DNA of 64,000 nucleotides from Emcibacter nanhaiensis (lineage in GTDB: Bacteria; Pseudomonadota; Alphaproteobacteria; Sphingomonadales; Emcibacteraceae): contig NZ_VFIY01000008.1 of NCBI RefSeq assembly GCF_006385175.1, positions 97,656 through 161,655 on the forward strand, in the 5' to 3' direction. The position numbers and the translations under genes are program-made. Numbering within the stretch: the first letter of the stretch is position 1; the number at the start of each line of letters is the position of its first letter. The notes below the pieces were generated by a model. That model worked only from the letters and a program-made list of their open reading frames with translations. It was not told the DNA's origin and made no database searches. Positions 17,679 to 27,149 of the stretch are shown in pieces.

Positions 17679-19226
17679 TCACCCCTGGTCAATGAACACT
17701 GGAAGCCTGACGATCGCAACAATGCCGCCGTTTTTCCCGTTATGTAACTCCACGCTGCCGTTGTGAGCCAGCACAATACTTTTGACCACCGTAAGACCGA
17801 GGCCAAAACCGCCGGTCTTACGATTGCGGGAACGATCTGTCCGGTAAAATGGTTCAAAAACCCGTTCCAGGTCTTCCTCATCAAGACCCGGGCCGTCATC
17901 CTCGATTTCGATAACAGCGAAATCTTCTTCTTTTTCCATACGGCATCGGGCCCGATGACCAAATTTGACCGCATTGCTCAACAGGTTCCCGAACAGGCGC
18001 CGAAGCGCCAGCGGATCACCGGAAATGACAACGGGCGCTTCCGCCGTCAGTTGCACATCGTGGCCCATATCGGAAAAATCATTGGTCACACTTTCCAACA
18101 GGGATCTCAGCTCAAGCTTCTCGCGTTCACTCGCCCCGCCGGCTTCGCGCACAAGCGTCAAGGTCGCCACAATCATTTCTTCCATTTCGGCAATATCCGC
18201 CGCCGCCTTCTCCCTGATATCCTCCGGTGCGGCATCCAGCCGGTAGGTGAGCCGGGTGAGCGGCGTTCTCAGGTCGTGAGCAATGGCGCCAACCATATCC
18301 GTCCGCTCCCGCACGTAAGCCTGCAAACTGTCCCTCATCTGATTCAGCGCGTGTGCTACTGTTCCGAGTTCGGCTGGCCCGTCGACTTCAGAGATCGTTG
18401 CTTCCGGATCAATCCCCATCTGTTCCGCTGCGCGCGCAAACTTCAGGATCGGCCGTGTCAACGTTCGGGCGAAGAAGTGAGCCAGCGGCACCATGACCAG
18501 AACCCCGCCCAGGAGCCAGAGCAGCGTTTCCTTAACGTAAGGAGACAACAGCGGTGGAGAGGGAGAGCGAAGGACCAGCCAGCGCCCCTCGTCCTGCCTG
18601 ACCGCCAAAAAGAACGGCCCCTCGGCCACCATCCCCTGCAAATCCCGAAACATATCCTGGCTTGGCGCCAGTCCGAAAGGATCCGACCGGCCGTCGCCCG
18701 GCATCTGGTAGGGATCAAGTGTGTCCGGCCAGGGTAACAAATCACTAAAACCCAGCTCATTTTCTGATTTGTCCTCGCCCGGTGGCGGACCTGGTGGGCC
18801 GTCGCCCCGTTGCCCCCATCTCTCCGGCGCGCCATCTTCCTGGGGATTATCCGATCTTCCGGACCGCAAAATAACCTGATCCCGGCTCAGGCCCAGATGA
18901 TCGGCGAGCACCTCTGCGAGTGTGCTGTCCCGCCAGTCCAGTTTATCGGGCCGGGAAACCTCAGCTTGCTCCTGATATCTGAAGGGTGTGATATCCTCAC
19001 TATTGACCGCCTTGTTATACAACACCAGAAGTTCTGAAGCGCTGTAGATTTCCGGCGGATCAGGTACATGCAGGATGGCGCGAACGCCATTGACGGCAAA
19101 GGCAAAAAGAAGGCAAATAACCAGTAGCACGAACACCCGCGTGAAAAGACTGGGTGACCAGTTCAGGACGCGAACTGCATTTTTCCTATCGTCGGGAAAC
19201 TTTGGGGACAAACATATATCCTTCAT
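17679..19226 (-). CDS. Sensor histidine kinase (EnvZ-like)
   Basis: A 515-aa membrane kinase. TM1 at about 27-48, a large periplasmic region of about 175 residues rich in Pro/Gly/Asp near 145-185, TM2 at about 225-245, then a HAMP linker (FARTLTRPILKFARAAEQM). The H-box is AIAHDLRTPLTRL (His about 313), the N-box NLLSNAVKFG, and the G-boxes DDGPGLDEED and GGFGLGLTVV. It should autophosphorylate and pass phosphate to the response regulator, whose 3' end it overlaps by 41 bp; an internal GTG start shortly downstream would reduce the overlap. It is transcribed away from the secretion operon. Confidence 0.93.
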   Translation of the reverse strand: MKDICLSPKFPDDRKNAVRVLNWSPSLFTRVFVLLVICLLFAFAVNGVRAILHVPDPPEIYSASELLVLYNKAVNSEDITPFRYQEQAEVSRPDKLDWRDSTLAEVLADHLGLSRDQVILRSGRSDNPQEDGAPERWGQRGDGPPGPPPGEDKSENELGFSDLLPWPDTLDPYQMPGDGRSDPFGLAPSQDMFRDLQGMVAEGPFFLAVRQDEGRWLVLRSPSPPLLSPYVKETLLWLLGGVLVMVPLAHFFARTLTRPILKFARAAEQMGIDPEATISEVDGPAELGTVAHALNQMRDSLQAYVRERTDMVGAIAHDLRTPLTRLTYRLDAAPEDIREKAAADIAEMEEMIVATLTLVREAGGASEREKLELRSLLESVTNDFSDMGHDVQLTAEAPVVISGDPLALRRLFGNLLSNAVKFGHRARCRMEKEEDFAVIEIEDDGPGLDEEDLERVFEPFYRTDRSRNRKTGGFGLGLTVVKSIVLAHNGSVELHNGKNGGIVAIVRLPVFIDQG

Positions 19227-19920
19227 TGCGGATGGTGCGGATCAGGTCCTCCCCCTCATCCGCTCCCAGCTTCCGCCGCAGGCGGCTGACCTGCACATCA
19301 ATCGATCGATCAAAAACATCCGCATCGGGGCCTTTGACATATTCCAGAAGCTGATCCCGCGACAGAACCCGCTGCGGACGTTCCGACATGATACGCAACA
19401 GGGAAAATTCTCCGTCGGACAGATTTACCACGACCCCCTGTGGATTTTTCAGTTCATGACGGCCGAGATTGAGCTGCCAACCTGCAAACTGAATGATTTT
19501 GTTGTGACTGTCGATCTGCTCGCCGGGGTCTTTGCGCCGACGCAGCACTGCACGCACCCGGGCAAGAAGTTCCCTCGGATTGCCTGGTTTGGCCAGATAG
19601 TCATCCGCGCCAATTTCCAGGCCGATGATCCGGTCCGTGTCATCTCCGATGGCGCTCAGGATTATAATCGGCGGGCCGCCTGCCGCCGTTAGTCTGCGGC
19701 AAATACTCAGCCCGTCTTCGCCAGGCATCATGATGTCGAGCACGATCAGGTCCACAGCATCCGTTTCCAGGATACTGTCCAGTTCCTCCCCCGATTTGGC
19801 CTTGAGAACCGTAAATCCGTGCCGACCAAGGAAATCGGCAATCAGCTCGCGGATTCCCGGATCGTCATCAACGACCGCAATTCGGGCACCATAATACATA
19901 TCACTATTGTCACAGTTCAT
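19186..19920 (-). CDS. OmpR-family response regulator
   Basis: A 244-aa protein. The receiver domain has the acidic pair VDDD (17-20), phosphoacceptor Asp62 in VLDIMMPGEDG and a conserved Lys in AKPGNPREL. The C-terminal winged helix includes LLRIMSERPQRVLSRDQLLEYV, FDRSIDVQVSRLRRKL and IRTIRNEGYMF. Forms a two-gene operon with the overlapping kinase. Its start is about 140 bp from the divergent dioxygenase-like/T4SS operon, making that operon a likely target (inference from position only). Confidence 0.94.
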   Translation of the reverse strand: MNCDNSDMYYGARIAVVDDDPGIRELIADFLGRHGFTVLKAKSGEELDSILETDAVDLIVLDIMMPGEDGLSICRRLTAAGGPPIIILSAIGDDTDRIIGLEIGADDYLAKPGNPRELLARVRAVLRRRKDPGEQIDSHNKIIQFAGWQLNLGRHELKNPQGVVVNLSDGEFSLLRIMSERPQRVLSRDQLLEYVKGPDADVFDRSIDVQVSRLRRKLGADEGEDLIRTIRNEGYMFVPKVSRR

Positions 19921-20057
19921 TCGCGAATATTACGCCCAAAATATAACCGCTATATCTCAGCACAGCAAGACGACTGAAATATATTGAAATCTGTCAGAAA
20001 TAAATTGCTGCCATCATGAGTCTGTGGGTGGAGGACAGCTTGAGGAGTTCTTCACGG

Positions 20058-20975
20058 ATGGAGCATAAAAAGCCCACTATAGAAAATCATGATCGCGGCC
20101 TGTTTTTCGATTTGCAAACCATGGCGCCTAACATTCTTGCCCGGCGCAAAATGCTCGGTCTGCTCGGTAGTGCCGGTGCAGCGGCATTGATCGCCGGCTG
20201 TAATGGCGGATCATCAGGAAGCTCGACCGCCACCACCACAACATCAAGTTCCACGACAAGCGACAGCAGTTCCGACGACAGCTCCAGCAGTAGTGGAGAT
20301 ACGACTTCAAGCTGCGTCGCCGATCCAGAAGAAACCAATGGCCCCTACCCGGGAGACGGAAGCAACTCGGTAAATGGGTCCACTGTAAACGTGCTGACAG
20401 ATAGCGGAATTATCAGAAGTGACATCACTTCCAGTTTCGGCAGCTATAGCGGCACCGCAGACGGTGTGCCGGTTGTCCTTAATATTCAACTGGTTGACGT
20501 GAACAACGGCTGCACCGCGCTCGACGGTTATGTCATCTATCTCTGGCACTGTAACGCCGAAGGAAAATATTCTCTTTATTCATCAGGCGTCCAGAACGTC
20601 AATTACCTGCGCGGTGTCCAGGAAGCGGACTCCGATGGAAATGTCTCTTTCACCACAATTTTCCCAGGCTGTTATGACGGTCGCTGGCCACATATGCATT
20701 TCGAGATCTTTTCCAGCCTGGCTGAAGCGACACAATATGGCAACCGGGTGCTGTGTTCCCAATTCGCCATGCCGTCAGACGCCGCTTCCACCCTGTACAG
20801 CAATGTGTCCGAATATTCCGACAGCGTCTCAAATTTCAACCGCATCTCCATTTCTTCCGACAATGTGTTCGGCGACAACAGCTCCGCCGAGATTACAGCC
20901 ATGACCCCGACAGTGGACAGTGGCAACTATGTGGACGGATATGAGATGTCGATCGTTGTCGGCATATCCGCCTAA
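20058..20975 (+). CDS. Intradiol-dioxygenase-like exported lipoprotein
   Basis: About 305 aa from ATG 20058, which has AGGAG at 20042-20046. The N-terminus has a twin-arginine-like ARRKMLG followed by a hydrophobic stretch and a lipobox LIAGC, then a Ser/Thr/Asp linker of about 40 residues. The rest matches the catechol/protocatechuate dioxygenase core: YLWHCNAEGKYS, and FPGCYDGRWPHMHFEI with the Tyr plus HxH iron ligands in place. Family enzymes open catechol rings with Fe(III). Export of a folded metalloprotein by Tat would make sense. The stop is only 16 bp before virB2, so it is probably the first gene of the T4SS operon. Confidence 0.85.
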   Translation: MEHKKPTIENHDRGLFFDLQTMAPNILARRKMLGLLGSAGAAALIAGCNGGSSGSSTATTTTSSSTTSDSSSDDSSSSSGDTTSSCVADPEETNGPYPGDGSNSVNGSTVNVLTDSGIIRSDITSSFGSYSGTADGVPVVLNIQLVDVNNGCTALDGYVIYLWHCNAEGKYSLYSSGVQNVNYLRGVQEADSDGNVSFTTIFPGCYDGRWPHMHFEIFSSLAEATQYGNRVLCSQFAMPSDAASTLYSNVSEYSDSVSNFNRISISSDNVFGDNSSAEITAMTPTVDSGNYVDGYEMSIVVGISA

Positions 20976-20991
20976 ACAGAAGGAGGTAGAA

Positions 20992-21249
20992 ATGATTTCC
21001 GATCCCGACGGTTCCGGTCCCATCCTGTCTGCCCTGCTGTGGCTCCAGGGCACTCTATTGGGGAATGTCGCTACGGCGGTCGCCGTAATTGCCATTGCCA
21101 TGGTCGGCTTCATGATGCTGACCGGGCGCATGAACTGGCGTTTCGGCGCCACTGTAATCATCGGCTGCTTTATTCTGTTCGGCTCAGCCGCCATTGTGTC
21201 CGGCATCCGCTCTGCCGCTGGTCTTGGCGCACAGGAAAGTGCGCAATGA
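20992..21249 (+). CDS. virB2: VirB2/TrbC-like pilin subunit
   Basis: An 85-aa protein with two hydrophobic helices (about 23-45 and 53-75) separated by a short basic loop (GRMNWRFG). This is the usual topology of VirB2/TrbC major pilins before assembly. It starts at ATG 20992 with a perfect AGGAGG at 20981-20986. No long cleavable leader is seen, unlike many VirB2 proteins. It overlaps virB3 by 4 bp (ATGA) and follows the dioxygenase-like lipoprotein gene by 16 bp. Confidence 0.8.
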   Translation: MISDPDGSGPILSALLWLQGTLLGNVATAVAVIAIAMVGFMMLTGRMNWRFGATVIIGCFILFGSAAIVSGIRSAAGLGAQESAQ

Positions 21250-21524
21250 TGAAACAGACGCCCGTCTTCCGCGCCCTGACCCAGCCACAAATGTTTGCGG
21301 GCGTCACTTACAGCTATTTTATCATAAATACTGTTGTCACAACCGAGGCCTTCCTGCTGACGCATTCCTTCTGGGCATTGGCCGTCAGTCTTCTGATCCA
21401 TGCCGTCGGCTACCTGGCCTGTCTCAGGGAACCACGGCTGTTCGACATCTGGCTGACAAAGGTGCGCCGATGTCCACGGGTAAAGAACTGGAAGCGCTGG
21501 GGCTGTAACAGCTACGCCCCTTAG
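21246..21524 (+). CDS. virB3: VirB3-like inner-membrane protein
   Basis: A 92-aa protein beginning MMKQTPVFRALTQPQMFAGV, the typical VirB3 opening, with one or two membrane helices (about 22-55) and a C-terminal LREPRLFDIW segment that is characteristic of VirB3. It works with VirB4 at the inner membrane. The start overlaps the virB2 stop. Confidence 0.85.
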   Translation: MMKQTPVFRALTQPQMFAGVTYSYFIINTVVTTEAFLLTHSFWALAVSLLIHAVGYLACLREPRLFDIWLTKVRRCPRVKNWKRWGCNSYAP

Positions 21525-21548
21525 ACAGCAATAATACGGATTGAAGAA

Positions 21549-23954
21549 TTGAAAGGCTTTTCCAAGTGGATAGATAAAGAGCAGCATGCCGGGGAACGAC
21601 TCCCCTATGCCCGACTTCTGAATGACAGTACCATCCTGCTGCGGAACGGCAGCCTGATGCAATGTCTTCATGTGGCCGGCTATCCCTTTGAAACCGCTGA
21701 CGAACAAAGCCTGGAACAACGCAAGTCAGTCCGGGAGATGATCTTGCGCGCCGGGGCGGATTCCCATCTTGTCATTTATCATCACCTGATCCGACGCCGG
21801 ATCCGGGCGGTCGTCGGCGGTCGATTCGAGGATCCGGTCTGTGACTATGTCAACAATCGCTGGCAGAATGCACTCGACAGCCGGGACATGTTTGTCAATG
21901 AACTTTATATCACCATCCTCCACCGCCCCCGGGAAGGTAAAATCGGACTGATCGACCGGATCACCCGGCAGCGCCAGAACCGGGAGGAACGCCGTCTGGC
22001 GGACCTGAAACGACTTGAGGCGGCAACGGCCTCCCTTCTTTCGGGACTGGAAAGTTTCCACCCCCGTCTGCTGGAAAGCTATGACACACCGACTGGTCTC
22101 TTTTCCGAGCCACTTGAATTGCTAGCCGCCTTGTATAACGGAGATATGCGTCCTGTCCTGATCCCGGAACAGCTGACTGACAAGAAGGATCTTGGAGACT
22201 ATCTTCCTGTGAAAAGGATCAGCTTTGGTCTGGACACAATTGAACGATGCGGCGCCTCTTCCGCCGACCGGTCTTTTTCCGCACTTTTCGGCTTCAAGGA
22301 ATATCCGCCTTATACAAGCCCGGGCCTCCTGGACAGCTTGCTTCGTCTTCCTCATGAGATCATCCTGAGCGAAAGTTTCAGTCATGTGGACCGTCAGATT
22401 GCCCTGGAACGTATCTCCCTCGCATTGCGGCGTCTGAAGGCGTCCGATGACGATGGATACAGCTTGCGCAGCAGCCTTGCCGAAGCCAAAGACGCCGCTT
22501 CCGCCGGGAAGACCGGTTTTGGTGAACATCATTTATCGGTGCTGGTCAATGCCCCCAGCCTGCCGGCCCTGGACCAGGCGGCCGCGGATGTTGCATCGGT
22601 TCTGGCCGATACCGGCTCCATCGCTGTGCGGGAAGACCTCAACCTGGAAGCGGGCTTCTGGGGCCAATTTCCCGGTAATCGGGACTATGTCACCCGCAAG
22701 TCACTGGTTTCCGTTTCCAATTTTGCCGACCTGGCTTCCCTGCATTGCGTCCCCACCGGTCAGCCGGAAGGCCACCACTGGGGTGATGCCGTCACCATTT
22801 TCGAGACCTCGGCCTCAACGCCCCGCTTCTTTTCCCTCCATAAAGGCGACCTCGGACATTTTTCCGTCATCGGCCCGACCGGGTCCGGCAAGACTGTCGT
22901 CTTGAATTTTCTGCTGGCCCAGGCCCAGAAGTTCAAGCCCCGTACAGTCTTTTTCGACAAGGACCGCGGCGCGGAAATCTTTCTTCGGGCCATCGGCGGT
23001 AATTATGCCAGCCTGAGTCCGGGCAGGCCGACGGGCTTTAATCCTCTTCAGATTGCCGATACGCCTGCCGGACGGGCTTTTCTCCAGGCTTTCATCACTT
23101 GCCTGGTTGCAGATCCCGCCGGCAAACTCACCACAGAAGAAGAGGCCCGCCTCGGCGCCGCCCTCGATGCCAATTTCGAGCAACCGCCCGCCTATCGCCG
23201 CCTGCGTTATTTCCAGGAACTCCTCGGCGGCAGCCAGGCTCCCACCGATGATGACATGATCGCCCGCCTTGCCCCCTGGCACAGCGAGGGGGAGTATGCC
23301 TGGGTGTTTGATAACGCGACGGACAGCCTGGATTTCACCCGGCAGGTGACCGCCTTCGACATGACCGAACTGCTGGACGAAGCCACCCTGTGCACCCCGG
23401 CGATGATGTATATGTTCTACCGGCTCAATGAAACGCTGGACGGCACGCCAACCATGATCATGATCGATGAAGGCTGGAAACTGCTCGACAATCCCTTTTT
23501 CAGCGCCAGGTTGCGGGACTGGATGAAAACCTTCCGCAAGCGCAACGCCATTGTCGGCTTCGGCACCCAGAGTGCCCGGGATGCCCTCGAGAGCAGCTTG
23601 TCGCGCACCATCACCGAACAGGTCGCCACCCAGATTTTCATGCCCAATGCCCGTGCCCTGGAAAGCGATTATTGCGCAGGCTTCGGCCTCGGCCGTCACG
23701 AATATGACCTCATCCGCGCCCTGCCCCCGGAAAGCCATGCCTTTCTGGTGAAACAGGGAAATGAAAGTTCCATTGTCCGGCTCAATCTTGCAGGCTTGCC
23801 GGACCTGCTTCGTCTTTTCTCGGGCAATGAGGCCAGCTTGCGGCAGCTTGACAGATTGAGGGTAGATGTCGGCGACGCTCCGGAAAACTGGTGGCCGGAA
23901 CTGATCGGCACCCCCTGGCCCGGCGATAATCTCTGGACGGAGGTGGCGGAATGA
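21549..23954 (+). CDS. virB4: VirB4-family T4SS ATPase
   Basis: An 801-aa protein of typical VirB4 length. The N-terminal CagE/TrbE domain is followed by an ATPase with Walker A GPTGSGKT at about 441-448 and Walker B MIMIDEGWKLL at about 635-645, then the conserved TQSARDAL segment. It powers pilus assembly and substrate transport from the cytoplasmic face. The start codon is a TTG at 21549; there is no good ATG nearby. The stop overlaps the virB6 start (ATGA). Confidence 0.94.
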   Translation: MKGFSKWIDKEQHAGERLPYARLLNDSTILLRNGSLMQCLHVAGYPFETADEQSLEQRKSVREMILRAGADSHLVIYHHLIRRRIRAVVGGRFEDPVCDYVNNRWQNALDSRDMFVNELYITILHRPREGKIGLIDRITRQRQNREERRLADLKRLEAATASLLSGLESFHPRLLESYDTPTGLFSEPLELLAALYNGDMRPVLIPEQLTDKKDLGDYLPVKRISFGLDTIERCGASSADRSFSALFGFKEYPPYTSPGLLDSLLRLPHEIILSESFSHVDRQIALERISLALRRLKASDDDGYSLRSSLAEAKDAASAGKTGFGEHHLSVLVNAPSLPALDQAAADVASVLADTGSIAVREDLNLEAGFWGQFPGNRDYVTRKSLVSVSNFADLASLHCVPTGQPEGHHWGDAVTIFETSASTPRFFSLHKGDLGHFSVIGPTGSGKTVVLNFLLAQAQKFKPRTVFFDKDRGAEIFLRAIGGNYASLSPGRPTGFNPLQIADTPAGRAFLQAFITCLVADPAGKLTTEEEARLGAALDANFEQPPAYRRLRYFQELLGGSQAPTDDDMIARLAPWHSEGEYAWVFDNATDSLDFTRQVTAFDMTELLDEATLCTPAMMYMFYRLNETLDGTPTMIMIDEGWKLLDNPFFSARLRDWMKTFRKRNAIVGFGTQSARDALESSLSRTITEQVATQIFMPNARALESDYCAGFGLGRHEYDLIRALPPESHAFLVKQGNESSIVRLNLAGLPDLLRLFSGNEASLRQLDRLRVDVGDAPENWWPELIGTPWPGDNLWTEVAE

Positions 23955-25195
23955 CAGCAACCTGCCCCGCCTTTTCCGGCGATGTCACCTCCCGCCTTGA
24001 CCTGCTTCTGGCCACGCTGGATTGTCATATCCGGGTCGGCGTAGACGGCGCCTATGGCAGATTGTTCGGCGCCGGCTCCGCCTTCCAGCCGGTCCTGACC
24101 GCCTGCCTGACCCTTTTCCTGGCCTTTTTCGCCTTCCGGCTTCTCAGCGGGCGCAGCAGGATAAGCCTTTCCGGGCTGTTGCCCCGGATTATCCTGCTGG
24201 GGGTCATCCTGACCCTGATCACCTCCTGGTCGGCATACCACACCCTGTTTTACCGGGTTCTGACCGACGGCCCTGACGAGCTTGTCTCCCTTCTTCTGGG
24301 AAAAGGGGAAAACGCGATCACTTTCAGCACCCTGCTGCAACAGTCTTTCGACCGCATGCTGTCTGTTGCCGCATCCCTTGGCAATGAATCCGTTTCCCCC
24401 TATACCGGAAACCTGCTGTCCACCGGCACCCTTCTCTGGATCGATGCCCTTGTTCTGATGCTGACGACACTCGGGGCACTGATTATTGCCAAGCTCGCCC
24501 TCGGTCTGCTGCTGGCGCTGGGGCCCCTGTTTATCCTGCTGGCTTTGTTTGCCGGCACCCGCGGCCTGTTCACGGGATGGCTGAAGCTGTCCTTTGTCTT
24601 TGCCCTGATGCCGCTGGTGGTAACCCTGCTCGGCCGTATGATGCTGGAGGCGATCTCGCCCCTGATGAGCTCGCTGAACACCATGGGCATGTTCTCTGTC
24701 ACCGGCACCGTCTCGCCGGTCATCCTGTTGACGATCGCGACTTTCATTTATGTCATCCTGCTCTATGTCGTCCTGCGGAGCGCCCATAGCCTGACTTCGG
24801 CATGGCATTTCCCCTTCTCATCCAAGGACAGGCAGGAAACGCCTGCAGGGACTGCAGCGGATGTGCCTTTCTCTCCCAGCGCCGCAACCAGGCCGGAGCC
24901 AGGAAATGTACAATCAGCTTCTCACCAAGTCGCCGCCCCTGCCGCTGCGTCACGCGGCATTGACACCCTGATCGCCGGACTGTCGGCAAACCTTCCAGCA
25001 CCGGTTACGGAAATCAGTTCCCGAACCGTAGACCAACCTGCCCCGGCGCTGGGTAATTTGTCCGCCTCTGCCGCAGTTGCACCAGGACTGCTCCGTTCCA
25101 CGATTTCCGGTCGGGCAAGTGACAGGGCGCAACAGACAAGAACCAGCGCGCCTAGGGCGACCCGGAAAACATCCCCTCGGATAAGCAGAAAATGA
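23951..25195 (+). CDS. virB6: VirB6/TrbL-like polytopic membrane protein
   Basis: A 414-aa protein. An N-terminal amphipathic part is followed by five or six hydrophobic helices between about residues 35 and 275 (including ALIIAKLALGLLLALGPLFI, with the conserved GPLFI motif of VirB6). A polar, probably disordered tail of about 130 residues follows. VirB6 forms part of the inner-membrane channel. Overlaps virB4 and virB9 by 4 bp each. No VirB8 gene follows it, and its tail does not resemble VirB8. Confidence 0.85.
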   Translation: MTATCPAFSGDVTSRLDLLLATLDCHIRVGVDGAYGRLFGAGSAFQPVLTACLTLFLAFFAFRLLSGRSRISLSGLLPRIILLGVILTLITSWSAYHTLFYRVLTDGPDELVSLLLGKGENAITFSTLLQQSFDRMLSVAASLGNESVSPYTGNLLSTGTLLWIDALVLMLTTLGALIIAKLALGLLLALGPLFILLALFAGTRGLFTGWLKLSFVFALMPLVVTLLGRMMLEAISPLMSSLNTMGMFSVTGTVSPVILLTIATFIYVILLYVVLRSAHSLTSAWHFPFSSKDRQETPAGTAADVPFSPSAATRPEPGNVQSASHQVAAPAAASRGIDTLIAGLSANLPAPVTEISSRTVDQPAPALGNLSASAAVAPGLLRSTISGRASDRAQQTRTSAPRATRKTSPRISRK

Positions 25196-26067
25196 AACAA
25201 AAGAAAATCTTCATATACTTGCTCTGGTTTCTGCAGTCCCTTATGGGGATCGCCCATCCAGCTCTTGCTGCCGAAGAACCGGCACCGGGTCTGCTTGACG
25301 CCAGGTTGCGTACCCTCATTTATAATCCGCTCCAAGTCTATCGCCTGAGAGCCTATGACGGCTATCAGATTATGCTGGAGTTCGGTCTGGACGAAAAAAT
25401 CCAGAATGTGGCGCTGGGCGATTCCATGAGCTGGCAGATCACCCCCAACAAAGCCGGAAACCTGATGTTTCTGAAACCGGTCGTTTTACCCGGCACCACC
25501 AATATGGCGGTGATTACCGACAAGCGTCGCTATCATTTCGAACTGGTGGCAGTTGAGGGACAGCCGACTTCTGCGCAAGACCTGATCTTCAACGTTCGGT
25601 TCAACTATCCCGCTCCTCTGAAGGAGGAAACCGAAGTAGAAGCTGTCGATTCTGAGAAATCAAATGTCGAAACGCCTGCACCGGTATCCTCCCAACAGGA
25701 TCCGGTAGCGGCCCTGCTTGCAGAAAACCGCTCTCTTAACCTCAATTATCGATACAAAGGAGATGACACGCTGTTGCCGGACCGCATTTTCGATGACGGC
25801 ATTTCCACCTATCTGCACTGGCCGCGTGAACAAACCCTGCCCGCCATTTTCCTTGTGGACGGCCGCAAGAAGGAAAGCGTGATCAATTTCGCCGTTCAGG
25901 GAGACTATGTGGTGCTCGACCGGATCGCTCCGGTTTTTGTCCTGCGCAACGGCCGCGACGAAACCTATATCTACAATCGTCCCCTGTATGGGAAAAAGAA
26001 AGGGCATGAAATTCCCCAGACTCCGCTTCCCGCTCAAGCTGCCTCAACATCGGGAGACAACCTGTGA
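25192..26067 (+). CDS. virB9: VirB9/CagX-like outer-membrane core protein
   Basis: A 291-aa secreted protein with a signal peptide (FIYLLWFLQSLMGIAHPALA). The N-terminal beta domain has RLRTLIYNPLQVYRLRAYDGYQ, and the C-terminal CagX/VirB9 domain has NYRYKGDD...PDRIFDDGISTYLHWP and FVLRNGRDETYIYNRP. It forms the outer core ring with VirB10 and normally VirB7. No separate VirB7 gene is seen. Starts in an ATGA overlap with virB6. Confidence 0.92.
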   Translation: MKQKKIFIYLLWFLQSLMGIAHPALAAEEPAPGLLDARLRTLIYNPLQVYRLRAYDGYQIMLEFGLDEKIQNVALGDSMSWQITPNKAGNLMFLKPVVLPGTTNMAVITDKRRYHFELVAVEGQPTSAQDLIFNVRFNYPAPLKEETEVEAVDSEKSNVETPAPVSSQQDPVAALLAENRSLNLNYRYKGDDTLLPDRIFDDGISTYLHWPREQTLPAIFLVDGRKKESVINFAVQGDYVVLDRIAPVFVLRNGRDETYIYNRPLYGKKKGHEIPQTPLPAQAASTSGDNL

Positions 26068-27149
26068 AGCATGATCAAAATCCCCTGCCGCCGAGTGATG
26101 AAAATTCACCGGAAGATTTTGAAAGTGGCGTGATCAACGCCATGCCGCAGATCGGCCGGGGCGGCACTTCCTCCGACAGGCTGGTCATGATCGTTGCTGT
26201 TGTCGGCGCCTTGTTCCTCGGCCTCTACACCTTTTCCCTGATGGACCGGAACCGTCAGGAAAAAGCACTCCCTGTTGTGGCGAAGGAGACAATTGAACCG
26301 GCTGATGTTCCATTGCCGAAGCTGGACGAAACGACTGAACCTGAACCCGTTCCCGAGCCAGTGAATAAACAAGTCGCGCCGCCGCCCAAACGCAATATGG
26401 ACCGCGCCCGGGCACCAACCCTGGTCTATGACATCAGTGGCGGCAGTGTTCATCAGGTCAGTGCACAACCTGCCGCGAAGGGTCCCGGTCCCAGTCCTGC
26501 CGGCGGGGAGAAAATGACCGCGGAGGAACAATTCGCCCTGCGTCTGTCGAGCCAGAACCATAAAGTGGTCAGGGCGAGCCGGACCGCCGCCCGGCTGGAT
26601 AGCCTGGTCCCGCAGGGCACCATCATCAAGGGTGTGCTAGAGACGGCCATAAATTCAGACCTGCCCGGCTATGTCCGCGCCATGGTCAGCGAAGAAGTGC
26701 GCGGCTTTGACGGCAGCCGTGTGCTGATCCCCAGGGGGTCCCGCCTGATCGGCCAGTATCGCAGTGGTCTCGCCGTCGGCCAGACCCGGGCCTTCATCCT
26801 CTGGACACGATTGCTGACGCCGGACGGGATTTCTATTAACCTGGGATCGCCCGCCGCAGACGGCACCGGCCAATCCGGTCTCGGCGGAGATGTAAATACC
26901 CATTTCTTCAAACGGTTCGGCTCCGCCATCCTGATGTCCATCGTCGGCGGGTTCAGCGCCGCATTGGGCGGTGATGATGCCGATGTCGTGGTGGGTGTAA
27001 GCCAGAATGCCCAGAGCGCCGCGTCCATTGCCCTGCAGCAGAATATCCAGATCCCGCCGACCATCACCATTGACCAGGGGGAATCCATCCGGGTGATTAC
27101 CGCCCGGGATGTGGATTTCTCCGCCATTGATGCAGAAGGTGCGCCATGA
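26064..27149 (+). CDS. virB10: VirB10-like core-complex protein
   Basis: A 361-aa protein. A cytoplasmic N-terminus, one membrane helix (about 39-57), a proline/acidic-rich periplasmic linker (about 75-115), and the TrbI/VirB10 beta-barrel domain with GTIIKGVLETAINSDLPG, VLIPRGSRLIGQYRSG and the C-terminal ITARDVDF. It links inner and outer membranes in the core complex. The start is a GTG in a 4-bp overlap with virB9. Confidence 0.94.
   Translation: MKHDQNPLPPSDENSPEDFESGVINAMPQIGRGGTSSDRLVMIVAVVGALFLGLYTFSLMDRNRQEKALPVVAKETIEPADVPLPKLDETTEPEPVPEPVNKQVAPPPKRNMDRARAPTLVYDISGGSVHQVSAQPAAKGPGPSPAGGEKMTAEEQFALRLSSQNHKVVRASRTAARLDSLVPQGTIIKGVLETAINSDLPGYVRAMVSEEVRGFDGSRVLIPRGSRLIGQYRSGLAVGQTRAFILWTRLLTPDGISINLGSPAADGTGQSGLGGDVNTHFFKRFGSAILMSIVGGFSAALGGDDADVVVGVSQNAQSAASIALQQNIQIPPTITIDQGESIRVITARDVDFSAIDAEGAP

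Noticed and set aside
17763..18737. 324-aa plus-strand frame
   Set aside because: Antisense to the histidine kinase; His/Arg/Pro-rich shadow.
22815..24808. Two long minus-strand frames (381 and 370 aa)
   Set aside because: Antisense to virB4/virB6; Gln/Gly-rich low-complexity shadows.
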